Source: Rothia nasimurium (lineage in GTDB: Bacteria; Actinomycetota; Actinomycetes; Actinomycetales; Micrococcaceae). Taken from it: 51,422 nucleotides of DNA. This document shows positions 1-7,437 of this stretch, piece by piece. The stretch lies in the NCBI RefSeq assembly GCF_004569295.1, contig NZ_SPQC01000019.1:1-51422 (forward strand). Reading direction: 5' to 3'. The translations under genes were made by a program, and so were the position numbers. The notes beneath the pieces were generated by a model that ran no database searches, was not told the DNA's origin, and saw only the letters and a program-made list of their open reading frames with translations. Every line of letters starts with the position of its first letter. Position 1 is the stretch's first letter.

Positions 1-42
1 CTAACTCCACCCCAGACCACCCCTACCCCGACCGAAAAGTGA
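1..42 (+). CDS. 3' end of an upstream coding region (partial)
   Basis: The only frame open to the window edge that stops here ends at TGA 40-42 and encodes a Pro/Thr-rich tail ending PTPTEK. The stop overlaps the GTG at 39 in a GTGA arrangement, the usual sign of translational coupling inside an operon. The gene itself lies outside the window. By comparison with ycsF/kipI/kipA-type loci it could be a PxpC-like carboxyltransferase, but 13 residues cannot show this. Confidence 0.4.
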   Translation, partial: LTPPQTTPTPTEK

Positions 43-1859
43 GCCCCCGCATGCGTAAAGTTCTCGTTGCTAACCGTGGCGAAATTGCCGTCCGTATTAT
101 TGGCGCCTGCGCCGCCCAGGGGATCGCGTCGGTGGCAGTCTACGCCGATTCGGACGCCGAGGCCCTACACACCGCCCTGGCCGATGAAGCCTACGCCCTA
201 GAGGGCACCGGCCCAGCCGAAACCTACCTAGATATGGAGAAGGTACTGGCTATTGCGGTGGCCTCGGGGGCTACCGACGTTCACCCCGGCTACGGTTTTT
301 TGGCGGAGAACGCTGATTTTGCCCGGGCGGTGATGGCCGCCGGGCTAACCTGGATTGGCCCTGCCCCCGAGACCATCGAGGCTCTGGGCGATAAGGTTAA
401 GGCCCGCGAGCTGGCCCAGTCGGTGGGTGCCCCGCTGGCGCCGGGGTCGGACGGCCCCGTGGCCTCCCCCGAAGAGGCCCGCGCCTTTGCCCAGGAGCAC
501 GGCCTGCCCTCTATTATCAAGGCCGCCCACGGTGGCGGCGGGCGCGGTATGCGCATCGTGCGGGAGCTGGGCGAGGTTGAGGACGCCTTCGTCTCAGCTT
601 CGCGCGAGGCCGTAGCTGCTTTCGGTAACGGGGAGTGCTTCATTGAGCGCTTCCTAGAGAAGCCCCGCCATGTGGAAGCCCAGGTGGCTGCGGATTCCCA
701 CGGGAATGTGGTGGTGGTTGGCACCCGCGACTGCTCCCTGCAGCGTCGTAACCAGAAGCTGGTGGAGGAGGCCCCCGCCCCCTTCCTCACCGCTGAGCAG
801 CGGGCCCAGATTGAGCGGGCGTCCGCTGAGATTTTCCAGGCCGCCGGGTATGTGGGCGTGGGTACCGCCGAGTTTATGGTGGCCCTTGACGGCACGATTT
901 CCTTCCTTGAGGTCAACACCCGTATTCAGGTGGAGCACCCGGTCACCGAGGAGGTCACCGGTGTTAATCTGGTGGCCCTGCAGCTTGATATCGCGGCGGG
1001 CAAGCCCCTGCCCTTTACTGGGACTCCTGAGCCGGTCGGTCACGCCTTTGAGTTCCGTATCAACGCTGAGGACCCGGCTCGTGGCTTCCTGCCTGCAGCT
1101 GGCCGCATTGAGTCCATCACCGTGCCCTCTGGCCCCGGGATTCGCTGGGACGCCGGGGTACGCCCCGGTTCTGTGGTCAGCGGGGAGTTCGATTCCATGC
1201 TGGCCAAGCTGATTGTCACCGGTCCGACCCGCGAGGTGGCCCTGCGCCGAGCCCGCTTCGCCCTGGCCCAGATGGACATCGCCGGGGTGGCAACCGTGCT
1301 GCCCTTTGACCGGCAGGTGCTTGAGGCCCCGGCCTTTACCGCCGAGAGCGGCGACTTTGAGGTCTACACGACCTGGATTGAGGACGCCCTCCTCCTCTCC
1401 CTCACCCAGGGCGATGGCGCCACCACCACCCCTGCCAGCGCCGAGGCTGGGAGCGGGGTGCAGGCGTCCTACCGTCAGCCCCTGCTGCCGGTGGGTGCCA
1501 GCGTCTTCCCGGGCACCGGCATCACCCGCTTCACCCTGGAGATTGACGGCACCCCGCACCGGGTGGGCCTGCCCGATTCGGTGTTTGCTTCTTTAGGTTC
1601 GGGTACGAACGCCGCCACCCCCGCCAGCGGACAGGGGCAGACGGGCGCCGGTCAGGTGCTGGCCCCTATGGGCGGGGCCCTGCTTAAGTACACCGTTGCC
1701 GTGGGCGATGAGGTAGCCGCCGGCGACCAGGTGGCCCTGCTGGAGGCCATGAAGACCGAGGTTCCGGTGCTGGCTGAAACCGCCGGCACTGTGGCTGAGC
1801 TCCCCGCCCAGGCAGGCGAGCGCCTGACCGCGGGCCAGGTTCTGGTGGTCTTTGAGTAG
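39..1859 (+). CDS. Biotin carboxylase fused to biotin carboxyl carrier domain
   Basis: This is an acetyl-/propionyl-CoA carboxylase alpha-type protein of 606 residues. It runs as biotin carboxylase N-domain (KVLVANRGEIAVRI near residues 7-20), ATP-grasp domain with the glycine-rich loop HGGGGRGMRIV near 163-173, C-domain to about 450, a variable linker, and a C-terminal biotinyl domain. The biotinylated lysine is Lys572 in EAMKTE; most carriers have EAMKM or EAMKL. It carboxylates biotin with ATP and bicarbonate for a partner carboxyltransferase. GTG 39 overlaps the previous stop by 4 bp; ATG 51 is an alternative start four codons in. The neighbouring GntR regulator and Nramp-like transporter match bacterial loci that join PxpA/B/C-type 5-oxoprolinase genes with a biotin carboxylase. 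An oxoproline-type substrate is therefore plausible, but this is inference. Confidence 0.92.
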   Translation: MSPRMRKVLVANRGEIAVRIIGACAAQGIASVAVYADSDAEALHTALADEAYALEGTGPAETYLDMEKVLAIAVASGATDVHPGYGFLAENADFARAVMAAGLTWIGPAPETIEALGDKVKARELAQSVGAPLAPGSDGPVASPEEARAFAQEHGLPSIIKAAHGGGGRGMRIVRELGEVEDAFVSASREAVAAFGNGECFIERFLEKPRHVEAQVAADSHGNVVVVGTRDCSLQRRNQKLVEEAPAPFLTAEQRAQIERASAEIFQAAGYVGVGTAEFMVALDGTISFLEVNTRIQVEHPVTEEVTGVNLVALQLDIAAGKPLPFTGTPEPVGHAFEFRINAEDPARGFLPAAGRIESITVPSGPGIRWDAGVRPGSVVSGEFDSMLAKLIVTGPTREVALRRARFALAQMDIAGVATVLPFDRQVLEAPAFTAESGDFEVYTTWIEDALLLSLTQGDGATTTPASAEAGSGVQASYRQPLLPVGASVFPGTGITRFTLEIDGTPHRVGLPDSVFASLGSGTNAATPASGQGQTGAGQVLAPMGGALLKYTVAVGDEVAAGDQVALLEAMKTEVPVLAETAGTVAELPAQAGERLTAGQVLVVFE

Positions 1860-1889
1860 AGACCTAGGCCCGCTCAGGGACCCACGCCG

Positions 1890-1901
1890 TACAATAAAAC
1901 G
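1890..1901 (+). promoter_or_regulatory. Candidate -10 box for a leaderless GntR-regulator mRNA
   Basis: TACAAT at 1890-1895 is a good -10 hexamer and ends 6 bp before the GTG start at 1902. There is no Shine-Dalgarno sequence. Transcription would begin at or next to the start codon, giving a leaderless message, which is common in actinobacteria. No clear -35 is visible. Confidence 0.5.
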
Positions 1902-2597
1902 GTGACTTCCCTAGCCCCTGAACCCCTGCCGTCCGCGTCCCTTGATAATATAGCCCGTAACCGCCCCATCGAGTTGCGGGCGTCCGAGTGGGCTGTATAT
2001 GCCCTGCGCACCGCCATGGATGCGGGTGTTCTCACCCCCGCCACCCAGCTCACGGAAGAAGCGCTGGCCGCCACCCTGGACGTCTCCCGCAACACCCTGC
2101 GCCAGGCCTTTACCGAGCTTGAAGGGCAGAACCTGGTGCAGCGCATCCCCCACCGCGGGGTTTTTGTGGCCCGCCCCGATAGCACGCAGGTGCGAGAGCT
2201 TTTTATTGAGCGGTGGGCAGTGCAGGCGGCCGCCCTTGACTTGGCTCCCGCTGGGGAGAATAAGGACGCCCGGGCCTCCCTCGCGCGTGCAAGGGCAGCC
2301 CGGGATGCGGGGTCGGTGGACGGTATGGCCAACGCCAACCAGGATTTTCACCGGGCTCTGGTTGCGGCTGCCGGGTCAGAGCGGCTGAGCCGCACCATGT
2401 CACGGTTGCTTGCCGAGATGCGCCTGCTCTTTTTTGAGTACGCCCAGGACGGGGGCTTCCACGCTCCCTACGTTGAGATGAACGCCCACCTGCTCGGTCT
2501 GGTCGAGCACGGTGAGCGGGCCGCCGCCCACGAGGCCTTACGCAGTTACCTGGTGGCCTCGCGGGATAAGTTTTTGCAGCGGCAGGCGGATTCCTAG
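1902..2597 (+). CDS. GntR-family transcriptional regulator, FCD (FadR) subfamily
   Basis: The protein has 231 residues. The N-terminal winged helix (about 27-91) contains a typical recognition segment around VSRNTLRQAFTELEGQNLV and the wing RIPHRGVFVA. An all-helical FCD ligand domain follows (about 97-220) with the expected acidic/His residues spread through FHRALV and MNAHLLGLVEHG. FCD regulators usually sense small carboxylates. The stop codon overlaps the stop of the convergent Nramp-like gene. A TTGT-N3-ACAA palindrome, the operator form used by several FCD regulators such as LldR, lies in the Nramp-like gene's promoter, so that gene is a likely target. Confidence 0.9.
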   Translation: MTSLAPEPLPSASLDNIARNRPIELRASEWAVYALRTAMDAGVLTPATQLTEEALAATLDVSRNTLRQAFTELEGQNLVQRIPHRGVFVARPDSTQVRELFIERWAVQAAALDLAPAGENKDARASLARARAARDAGSVDGMANANQDFHRALVAAAGSERLSRTMSRLLAEMRLLFFEYAQDGGFHAPYVEMNAHLLGLVEHGERAAAHEALRSYLVASRDKFLQRQADS

Positions 2598-3829
2598 CCG
2601 GCCCAGAGGGCGGCGATACCGCTGAGGGACTTGTAGCCCAGGTAGATGGTCAGCAGCCAGGAGACCCAGCCAATCACGATAAGCCAGACGGGGTAGCGGT
2701 AGCCACCCAGCAGGGTTTTGGCGCGGAAGGTCGCTACGAAAAGAAGCACCGCAAAACCTACCGGCAGGATAAGGCCGTTGACGGCACCTGCCACGATCAG
2801 CAGGGTGGCGGGGGCCTTGCCCGCAACGATGAAGACGACGGTTGAGACGACGATGAAGCCGATGGTCAGGGCGTTCTTAACGGTTACGGAAGTCTTAGCG
2901 GTGGTCAGGAAGGACACCGAGGTAAAGGCCGCACCGATCACGGATGAGATTGCTGCGCCCCAGAGAATCAGACCGAAGAGGCGGGTTCCAATCTCACCGG
3001 CGGCGATGCCGAAAGCCTGACCGGCGATAGACTTATCGGTATCGAGGGCTACGCCGGTAGCGACCACGCCCAGAATGGCGAGGAAGAGCAGGAAGCGCAT
3101 GATGCCGGTGATGACGATGCCGGTGACGGATGAGCGGGAGATGTCCTTGACGTACTCGGGGCCGTGGATGCCGGCGTCCAGCATGCGGTGGGCACCGGCG
3201 TAGGTGATGTAGCCGCCCACGGTGCCGCCGACCAGGGTGGTGATGACGGTGAAGTTCACTTCACTGGGAATAACGGTGTTCTTGAGGGCCTCACCGACGG
3301 GTGGGTTAGAGACAATCGCGACGTAGAGGGTTGCCAGAATCATGACGGCGCCGAGTACCACGACGATACGGTCCAGGGCAACGCCGGCTCGCTTGGAGAG
3401 GAAGACGCCGATAGCTAGGGCGGCGGTGATGATGCCGCCGGTAGTGGCGTCCATGCCGAGCATGGAGTTGAGGCCCAGGCCGCCGCCTGCGACGTTACCG
3501 ACATTGAAGACGAAGCCGCCGAGGGCGACCAGGATAGCGAGGAAGATACCGAGGCCGGGAAGGACGGAGTTCGCGAGTTCCTGGGCTTTCATCCCGGAGA
3601 TGCCAATGACGCGCCAGACGTTGAGCTGCACGGCGATGTCGATGAGGATCGATACCAGAATCGCGAAGGCGAAGGCTGCGCCCATCTGGTAGGTGAACTG
3701 GCCGGTCTGGGTAATGAAGCCGGGGCCAATGGCACTGGTGGCCATGAGGAAGAGGGAACCGAGCAGAGCTGCACGGCGCCCCTTGGCGGCCTGGTCTTTG
3801 GGGGTGATCAGGGCGTTTGCGTCTGCCAT
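2594..3829 (-). CDS. Nramp-related transporter (YcsG type) lacking the metal-binding motif
   Basis: The 411-residue integral membrane protein has about 11 hydrophobic segments of the Nramp fold. The ATG at 3829 is preferred over an upstream start because AAGGAGAGA sits just before it. The TM1 metal-binding motif DPGN of true Mn/Fe transporters is GPGF at residues 35-38, and the TM6 A-M/A-x-H region reads AGAHRM at 211-216. The key Asp and Met metal ligands are therefore absent. This is the pattern of the YcsG group, encoded beside PxpABC/kip-type genes. It more likely carries an organic substrate than a metal, but the substrate is inferred from context only. Confidence 0.87.
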   Translation of the reverse strand: MADANALITPKDQAAKGRRAALLGSLFLMATSAIGPGFITQTGQFTYQMGAAFAFAILVSILIDIAVQLNVWRVIGISGMKAQELANSVLPGLGIFLAILVALGGFVFNVGNVAGGGLGLNSMLGMDATTGGIITAALAIGVFLSKRAGVALDRIVVVLGAVMILATLYVAIVSNPPVGEALKNTVIPSEVNFTVITTLVGGTVGGYITYAGAHRMLDAGIHGPEYVKDISRSSVTGIVITGIMRFLLFLAILGVVATGVALDTDKSIAGQAFGIAAGEIGTRLFGLILWGAAISSVIGAAFTSVSFLTTAKTSVTVKNALTIGFIVVSTVVFIVAGKAPATLLIVAGAVNGLILPVGFAVLLFVATFRAKTLLGGYRYPVWLIVIGWVSWLLTIYLGYKSLSGIAALWAG

Positions 3830-3892
3830 GTCTCTCCTTGAGGGTGCGGGCACGCGACGGAGGCGTCATAATGCGTGCTAGGTCATAGACAT

Positions 3893-3920
3893 AGATTACA
3901 CAATTGTTGAACAATCGCAA
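3893..3920 (-). promoter_or_regulatory. Promoter of the Nramp-like gene with embedded FCD-GntR operator
   Basis: Read on the minus strand, TTGCGA (plus 3915-3920) and TAATCT (plus 3893-3898) form -35 and -10 boxes separated by 16 bp. The spacer holds a perfect palindrome ATTGTTGAACAAT (3903-3915), i.e. TTGT-TGA-ACAA. This fits the TNGTNNNACNA form of FCD-family operators, and binding there would block polymerase. Confidence 0.6.
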
Positions 3921-4039
3921 GAGAAACCAGGCTTGTCCCCTGGGGCAGTACGAGGCCATCCACACTTCATACCCCACTTTTTGTGCATGTACCCCGGTTA
4001 AAAACCTGGGTAGTTGGTGGCTAGCGCCAGACTGGCCGG

Positions 4040-4640
4040 CAGCTATCCCGGCGGTCGGCTGATCACTGGGCTGGGCAGTGGGCTCAGGGCTGGGGGCGCT
4101 CTCAGCTGCAGCCAGGCAGTCGTCAATCACCGCGCCACCTACAGCAAAGACCGCGCACTGGGTCTCACTGTGGGCCATGGTTCCATCGGGCAGCGGGGCG
4201 CTGTAGTAGACATTGAAGCCGTAGACACCTGGGTCGGTAAAGACCCAGTTGGCGTGGGCGTGGGTAGCAAAATCAACGTCGATGGTGGTGTCCTTGGTAG
4301 CACCCCCGGCGTGCAGGGTGACCGTCCCGGCGAGCTGGGCATAGTCAACATCCTGAGTGTTCCAGCCGGGCCAGAAAATACCGGCCTACTGGGTCTGTGG
4401 CAGGCCGCAGAACTCGCTACCGGCCTCGCCCAAGAAGTTCAGCTCGGGGGCCATCATCTGCTCCTGGCGGGTGAAGCGGGTATTATCGCCCAGGCCCAGC
4501 ACCACGTCGTTCAGGGAGCGCTCAGTAGCTTCGCGGGTGACAACCCCGGTCTCGTCTTTCAACGCCAACTTCAGTGCCCCACCTGCCAGAGATGCCTTGA
4601 TATCGACGTGCCCGCCAGTGAGCAGGTAGCGGCCTTCGAG
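4040..4640 (-). pseudogene. Remnant of a choice-of-anchor M surface protein of a metal ABC-transporter locus
   Basis: The minus strand from about 4640 reads GRYLLTGGHVDI, then a segment ending GLPQTQ, an in-frame TAG near 4385, and in the same frame AGIFWPGWNTQD, HAHANWVFTDPGVY, and a Pro/Ser-rich tail. This order matches the actinobacterial surface-anchored repeat (choice-of-anchor M) found with Mn/Zn-type ABC transporters, where the sequence normally runs through QTQ-x-PG-x-x-WxGWNT. The start is missing, one stop interrupts the domain, and the 3' end runs without a stop toward the Nramp promoter. The fragment abuts a decayed ABC permease in opposite orientation. Boundaries are approximate. 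Confidence 0.75.
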
Positions 4641-5026
4641 CTCAGGGGGCTTGCACTGGCGGACGTCGGGCAGGCGGCGGCTATTGCGGCTGTACTGGCG
4701 CTTGTGTTGGGGCTCTTCCATAAGGAGATTGTGGCGGTATCGCTCGATAAGGAGAGCGCGAAAGCTGCGGGCCTGCCGGTGCTGGCCCTGCTGGTGGTTC
4801 CGGCGGCGAGCGCCCGCCTGCTCTGCTCTACCCTGGGGCGCATGATGGTCTGTGCACCGGCCTTCGGGGCGGTGACACCACGGTGGGGCTTTATCTTTCC
4901 TGGGCTTTCAACCTGCCCACCGGCGGCGTCATCGTGCTGACCATGATTGCCGGGTTCCTGCTCTGCTGGGCGGCTAGTCGGGTACTTCACGGCCGCTTCC
5001 CCCTGAAAAGTGCAACTTCCCGTTAA
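4641..5026 (+). pseudogene. Remnant of an ABC-3 family metal permease (MntB/ZnuB type)
   Basis: One frame gives ALADVGQAAAIAAVLALVLG, HKEIVAVSLDKESAKAAGLPV and LLVVPAASARLL, the order seen in Mn/Zn ABC permeases. However, about 40-50 residues (at least one membrane segment) are missing between GLPV and LLVVPA. Near 4870 the match moves to another frame, GLYLSWAFNLPTGGVIVLT, and ends at TAA 5024-5026. The N-terminal half is absent. Deletion plus frameshift make it non-functional. With the adjoining anchor-M fragment it marks a former metal-uptake locus. Confidence 0.75.
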
Positions 5027-5077
5027 AAAATGACAGGCATGTGCACTTTTCGAAGGGCGTCTTCGTTACGGGAAGTT
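5005..5077. repeat. Two interleaved inverted repeats
   Basis: GAAAAGTGCA (5005-5014) is inverted as TGCACTTTTC (5042-5051). AACTTCCCGT (5014-5023) is inverted as ACGGGAAGTT (5068-5077). The order A-B-A'-B' means the two stems cannot both form as simple hairpins but could form a pseudoknot. The block sits between the permease remnant and the next gene. Confidence 0.6.
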
Positions 5078-5154
5078 GGTCTCTGCCTTGTTTTTGCTTC
5101 TTTACCTCGGAAAGATAGCAAGTGAACTGTTATCAATCGAGTGAAGGAGCACCC

Positions 5155-5472
5155 GTGATTTTCATTGTTGTGAAGTATCAGGTTAAGGACGGCGACCGCG
5201 AGGGCTTTTTGGCCGCTACCCGCGAGTTCACCGAGGCTACCCGCGCCGAGCCGGGCAACAAGTGGTTTGAGTGGTCACTGAGTGTGGAAGACCCCAACGA
5301 GGTTGTTCTCGTTGAGGCTTTTGAGGACGACGCCGCGGCAGCTCACGTAGAGTCAGACCACTTCGCCAAGGGGCTGGAGGCCATGAAGCCCTGGCTGACC
5401 GAGACCCCCAAGATTATTTCCCGCACGATCGACGGCAACGACTGGGAGGAAATGGGAGAGCTGAAAATTTAG
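5155..5472 (+). CDS. Antibiotic-biosynthesis-monooxygenase-domain protein (putative quinol monooxygenase)
   Basis: The GTG at 5155 follows GAAGGAG and encodes 105 residues; an upstream GTG at 5122 has no ribosome site. The sequence is a single ABM ferredoxin-like domain: beta strand IFIVVKYQVKDGDREGF, the helix with TREFTEATRAEPGNKWFEW, EVVLVEAFEDDAAAAHVESDHF and a terminal strand. Family members (YgiN-like) act as small dimeric quinol or aromatic monooxygenases, or as stress proteins, without metal or flavin. The substrate here is unknown. A terminator follows directly, so it is probably a single-gene unit. Confidence 0.85.
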   Translation: MIFIVVKYQVKDGDREGFLAATREFTEATRAEPGNKWFEWSLSVEDPNEVVLVEAFEDDAAAAHVESDHFAKGLEAMKPWLTETPKIISRTIDGNDWEEMGELKI

Positions 5473-5494
5473 ATTTCGTAGCTTTCCCCGCACC

Positions 5495-5540
5495 AGGACG
5501 CCGGTGGGCAGGTTGCTGCCTGCCTGCGTCCTTGTTTTTG
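5495..5540 (+). terminator. Rho-independent terminator after the ABM gene
   Basis: AGGACGC (5495-5501) pairs with GCGTCCT (5526-5532), and an inner GGCAGG/CCTGCC stem lies within. TTGTTTTTG follows. A second hairpin, CCCGGGC/GCCCGGG, follows at about 5543-5560. Confidence 0.8.
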
Positions 5541-5658
5541 TTCCCGGGCTTGTGCCCGGGGTGTTGGGCGGGGCTTATCTCTTGACCGATTGACTAGAAT
5601 AGGTGTAGAGGTCGCCGTGGGGCGTCCTGATTTTTACTGCCTACGACCGGGGAGCCAT

Positions 5659-6483
5659 ATGACTTTGCCGAACGCCGCCCAGGCCCACCACGATGAACAT
5701 CTTGATGCCGACCATACCTCGGTTTCGCTTGCTGTTTCTACCGTGATTTTGGCTCTGCGCCGCAAGGAGGGCGAGTCTCACCATTCGCTGTGGCTGCCTC
5801 TGGTGCGCCGTTTGCGTGAGCCCTATAAGGGCCAGTGGGCCCTTCCGGGTGGCCCTCTCCAGCCCGATATGTCTCTTGAAGAGGCGGCTGGTTATACCCT
5901 TCAGCGGGCGACCGGCCTGGTGCCGGGTTACCTTGAGCAGCTCTATGCTTTTGGCGATGTGCACCGCACCCCGGATTACAAGATTATGCGTGAGGGTGGC
6001 TCTCTGCCTGTTCCTGCTGAGGAAGACCGGCATGAGCGTGTGGTGTCGGTGATTTACTGGGCGTCAATCCCCCAGACTGAGGTGAACCGCACCCGCGTGC
6101 ACGAGAATATCCGCTGGTTCCCGATTGACGAGCTCCCTATCCTGGCCTTTGACCACAACGAGATTGTTGAGTACGCCCTCTACCGCTTGCAGAATAAGGT
6201 GGAATACTCCCGTATCGCCCACTCCTTCTTGGGTGAGGAGTTCACGCTCGCCCAGCTGCGTGAGGTCTATGAGACGATTTTGGGTCGGGCGCTTGACCCG
6301 GCGAACTTCCGCCGCCAGATTGCGGCGTCCAAGTCTATTATTGATACAGGTAAGCGTGTTGAGGGCACCCGTCACCGCCCGCCGCGCCTTTACCGCTACA
6401 ACCACTCGCGCGCCTTTGCGGACCAGGGCCCTCTGGGTATGTACCGCGAGGCCGCCTATAACGCTGAGAACGGTGATGCTTGA
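5659..6483 (+). CDS. nrtR: NrtR-type regulator of NAD metabolism (inactive Nudix plus winged helix)
   Basis: The ATG at 5659 follows GGGGAG and gives 274 residues. Residues 22-165 form a Nudix fold, but the catalytic box (64-87) is degenerate. Positions that should be E71, R79, E80, E83 and E84 are Met, Tyr, Thr, Arg and Ala, so hydrolysis is not expected. The C-terminal part has the NrtR winged helix signature (FTLAQLREVYETILGR, DPANFRRQI, DTGKRVEGT, RPPRLYRYN). NrtR proteins bind ADP-ribose or NAD-related effectors and repress NAD biosynthesis or salvage genes. No NAD genes occur in the window, so the target is elsewhere. The next gene overlaps by one base (TGATG). Confidence 0.87.
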   Translation: MTLPNAAQAHHDEHLDADHTSVSLAVSTVILALRRKEGESHHSLWLPLVRRLREPYKGQWALPGGPLQPDMSLEEAAGYTLQRATGLVPGYLEQLYAFGDVHRTPDYKIMREGGSLPVPAEEDRHERVVSVIYWASIPQTEVNRTRVHENIRWFPIDELPILAFDHNEIVEYALYRLQNKVEYSRIAHSFLGEEFTLAQLREVYETILGRALDPANFRRQIAASKSIIDTGKRVEGTRHRPPRLYRYNHSRAFADQGPLGMYREAAYNAENGDA

Positions 6484-7340
6484 TGAAGCGTTTAGCCCCG
6501 CTGCTTGCTCTCGCCCTGGTGTCTCTCACAGCCTGTGGGTCCAGTGATACGGCCGGTAGCACCGCGAGCGCCCCGACTATTACTTACACTGATGGCATGA
6601 CGGCTACGGTGGTATCGGTTGAGTCGGCTAATACTTTTACCGCCAGTTTTGATGGGGTTGAGAAGCAGGTTCGCCTGATTAACACTTCTTCCCCCACCGA
6701 TAACGGTGTGGCCCTCTCTTCTAACTGCCTGGTGAGTGAGTCAAAGGCCCTGCTGGCTGAGAAGCTACCGGAGGGCAGCCAGGTGACTCTGAATTTTGAT
6801 GAGTCCCAGCGCGGGGCGACCGGCTATGTTGAGGCTGCGGTGTATGCGGGTGATGCTTTTATCAACCGGGATATGGCGCGGGCTGGCATGGTGGCTACTA
6901 CTTTTACTACCGCTACAGATGAGTTCTATGGCGAGATTTCTCAGGCCCAGCAGGATGCCGCCAACGAGGGTGCAGGCCTGTATTCCAAGGGTGTTGAGTG
7001 CACGATTCCGGCTGAGATTCAGGCCCACCAGGCTAAGGTTGAGGACGCCCGCAACTGGGAGATTAACACTTCGGCTGATGCCTCGGTTGAGGATCAAAAG
7101 CGAGTTTCTGAGCGGGAAACTATCTACAAGGAGGCGTCAGCTTTTTACACTGAACTTGAAGGGCAGAAGGCTGCCCCGGCTCAGTGGGTTGGTTCTATTG
7201 TGACTCTTGATGCGGTAGAGAACCAGCTGACCGATCTGAAGAGTCTTCTGGGCGATGATTTCTACCCTGAAAACGGTACCAGCGTGAACCAGCAGAAGAA
7301 GGCTGAGGCGGAGGCGACTCCGGTACGCCCGGGTTCCTAA
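6483..7340 (+). CDS. Lipoprotein with a degenerate thermonuclease-like (SNase) domain
   Basis: The ATG at 6483 overlaps the nrtR stop, suggesting translational coupling; it gives 285 residues. A lipoprotein signal ends in the lipobox LTAC, with the lipid-bearing Cys near residue 18. Residues about 40-165 follow the SNase/OB fold: ATVVSVESANTFTASFDGVEKQVRLIN, a Cys/Glu-rich helix, VTLNFDESQRGATGYVEAAVY, INRDMARAGM. The Glu that normally follows the RLIGIDTPE motif is replaced (RLINTSSPTDN), so nuclease activity is doubtful. The C-terminal third is helical and unassigned. It is a distant paralogue of the convergent lipoprotein at 7438-8469. Confidence 0.75.
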   Translation: MKRLAPLLALALVSLTACGSSDTAGSTASAPTITYTDGMTATVVSVESANTFTASFDGVEKQVRLINTSSPTDNGVALSSNCLVSESKALLAEKLPEGSQVTLNFDESQRGATGYVEAAVYAGDAFINRDMARAGMVATTFTTATDEFYGEISQAQQDAANEGAGLYSKGVECTIPAEIQAHQAKVEDARNWEINTSADASVEDQKRVSERETIYKEASAFYTELEGQKAAPAQWVGSIVTLDAVENQLTDLKSLLGDDFYPENGTSVNQQKKAEAEATPVRPGS

Positions 7341-7360
7341 AAACGGTTGAACGCGGCAGC

Positions 7361-7418
7361 GGACGCCGCCCCTCACCTCCGTGCCTGTAGGCAGGAGGGC
7401 GAGGGGCGGCGTCCTTGT
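7361..7418. terminator. Bidirectional terminator between the convergent lipoproteins
   Basis: GGACGCCGCCCCTC (7361-7374) is perfectly inverted as GAGGGGCGGCGTCC (7401-7414), followed by a T-rich stretch. It lies between two converging genes and should stop both. Confidence 0.82.
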
Positions 7419-7437
7419 GTTTGTCTGGTGGGTGAAT

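Noticed and set aside
290-1559. Long open frames on the minus strand (and a second plus frame) across the biotin carboxylase gene
   Set aside because: They are codon-bias shadows in GC-rich coding DNA. They have no ribosome sites, no family resemblance, and overlap a clearly recognised enzyme.
4014-4940. A 308-codon plus-strand frame that looks like one protein
   Set aside because: Its first 200 codons are antisense to the anchor-M fragment and only its last third matches a permease, so it is a composite of two relics.
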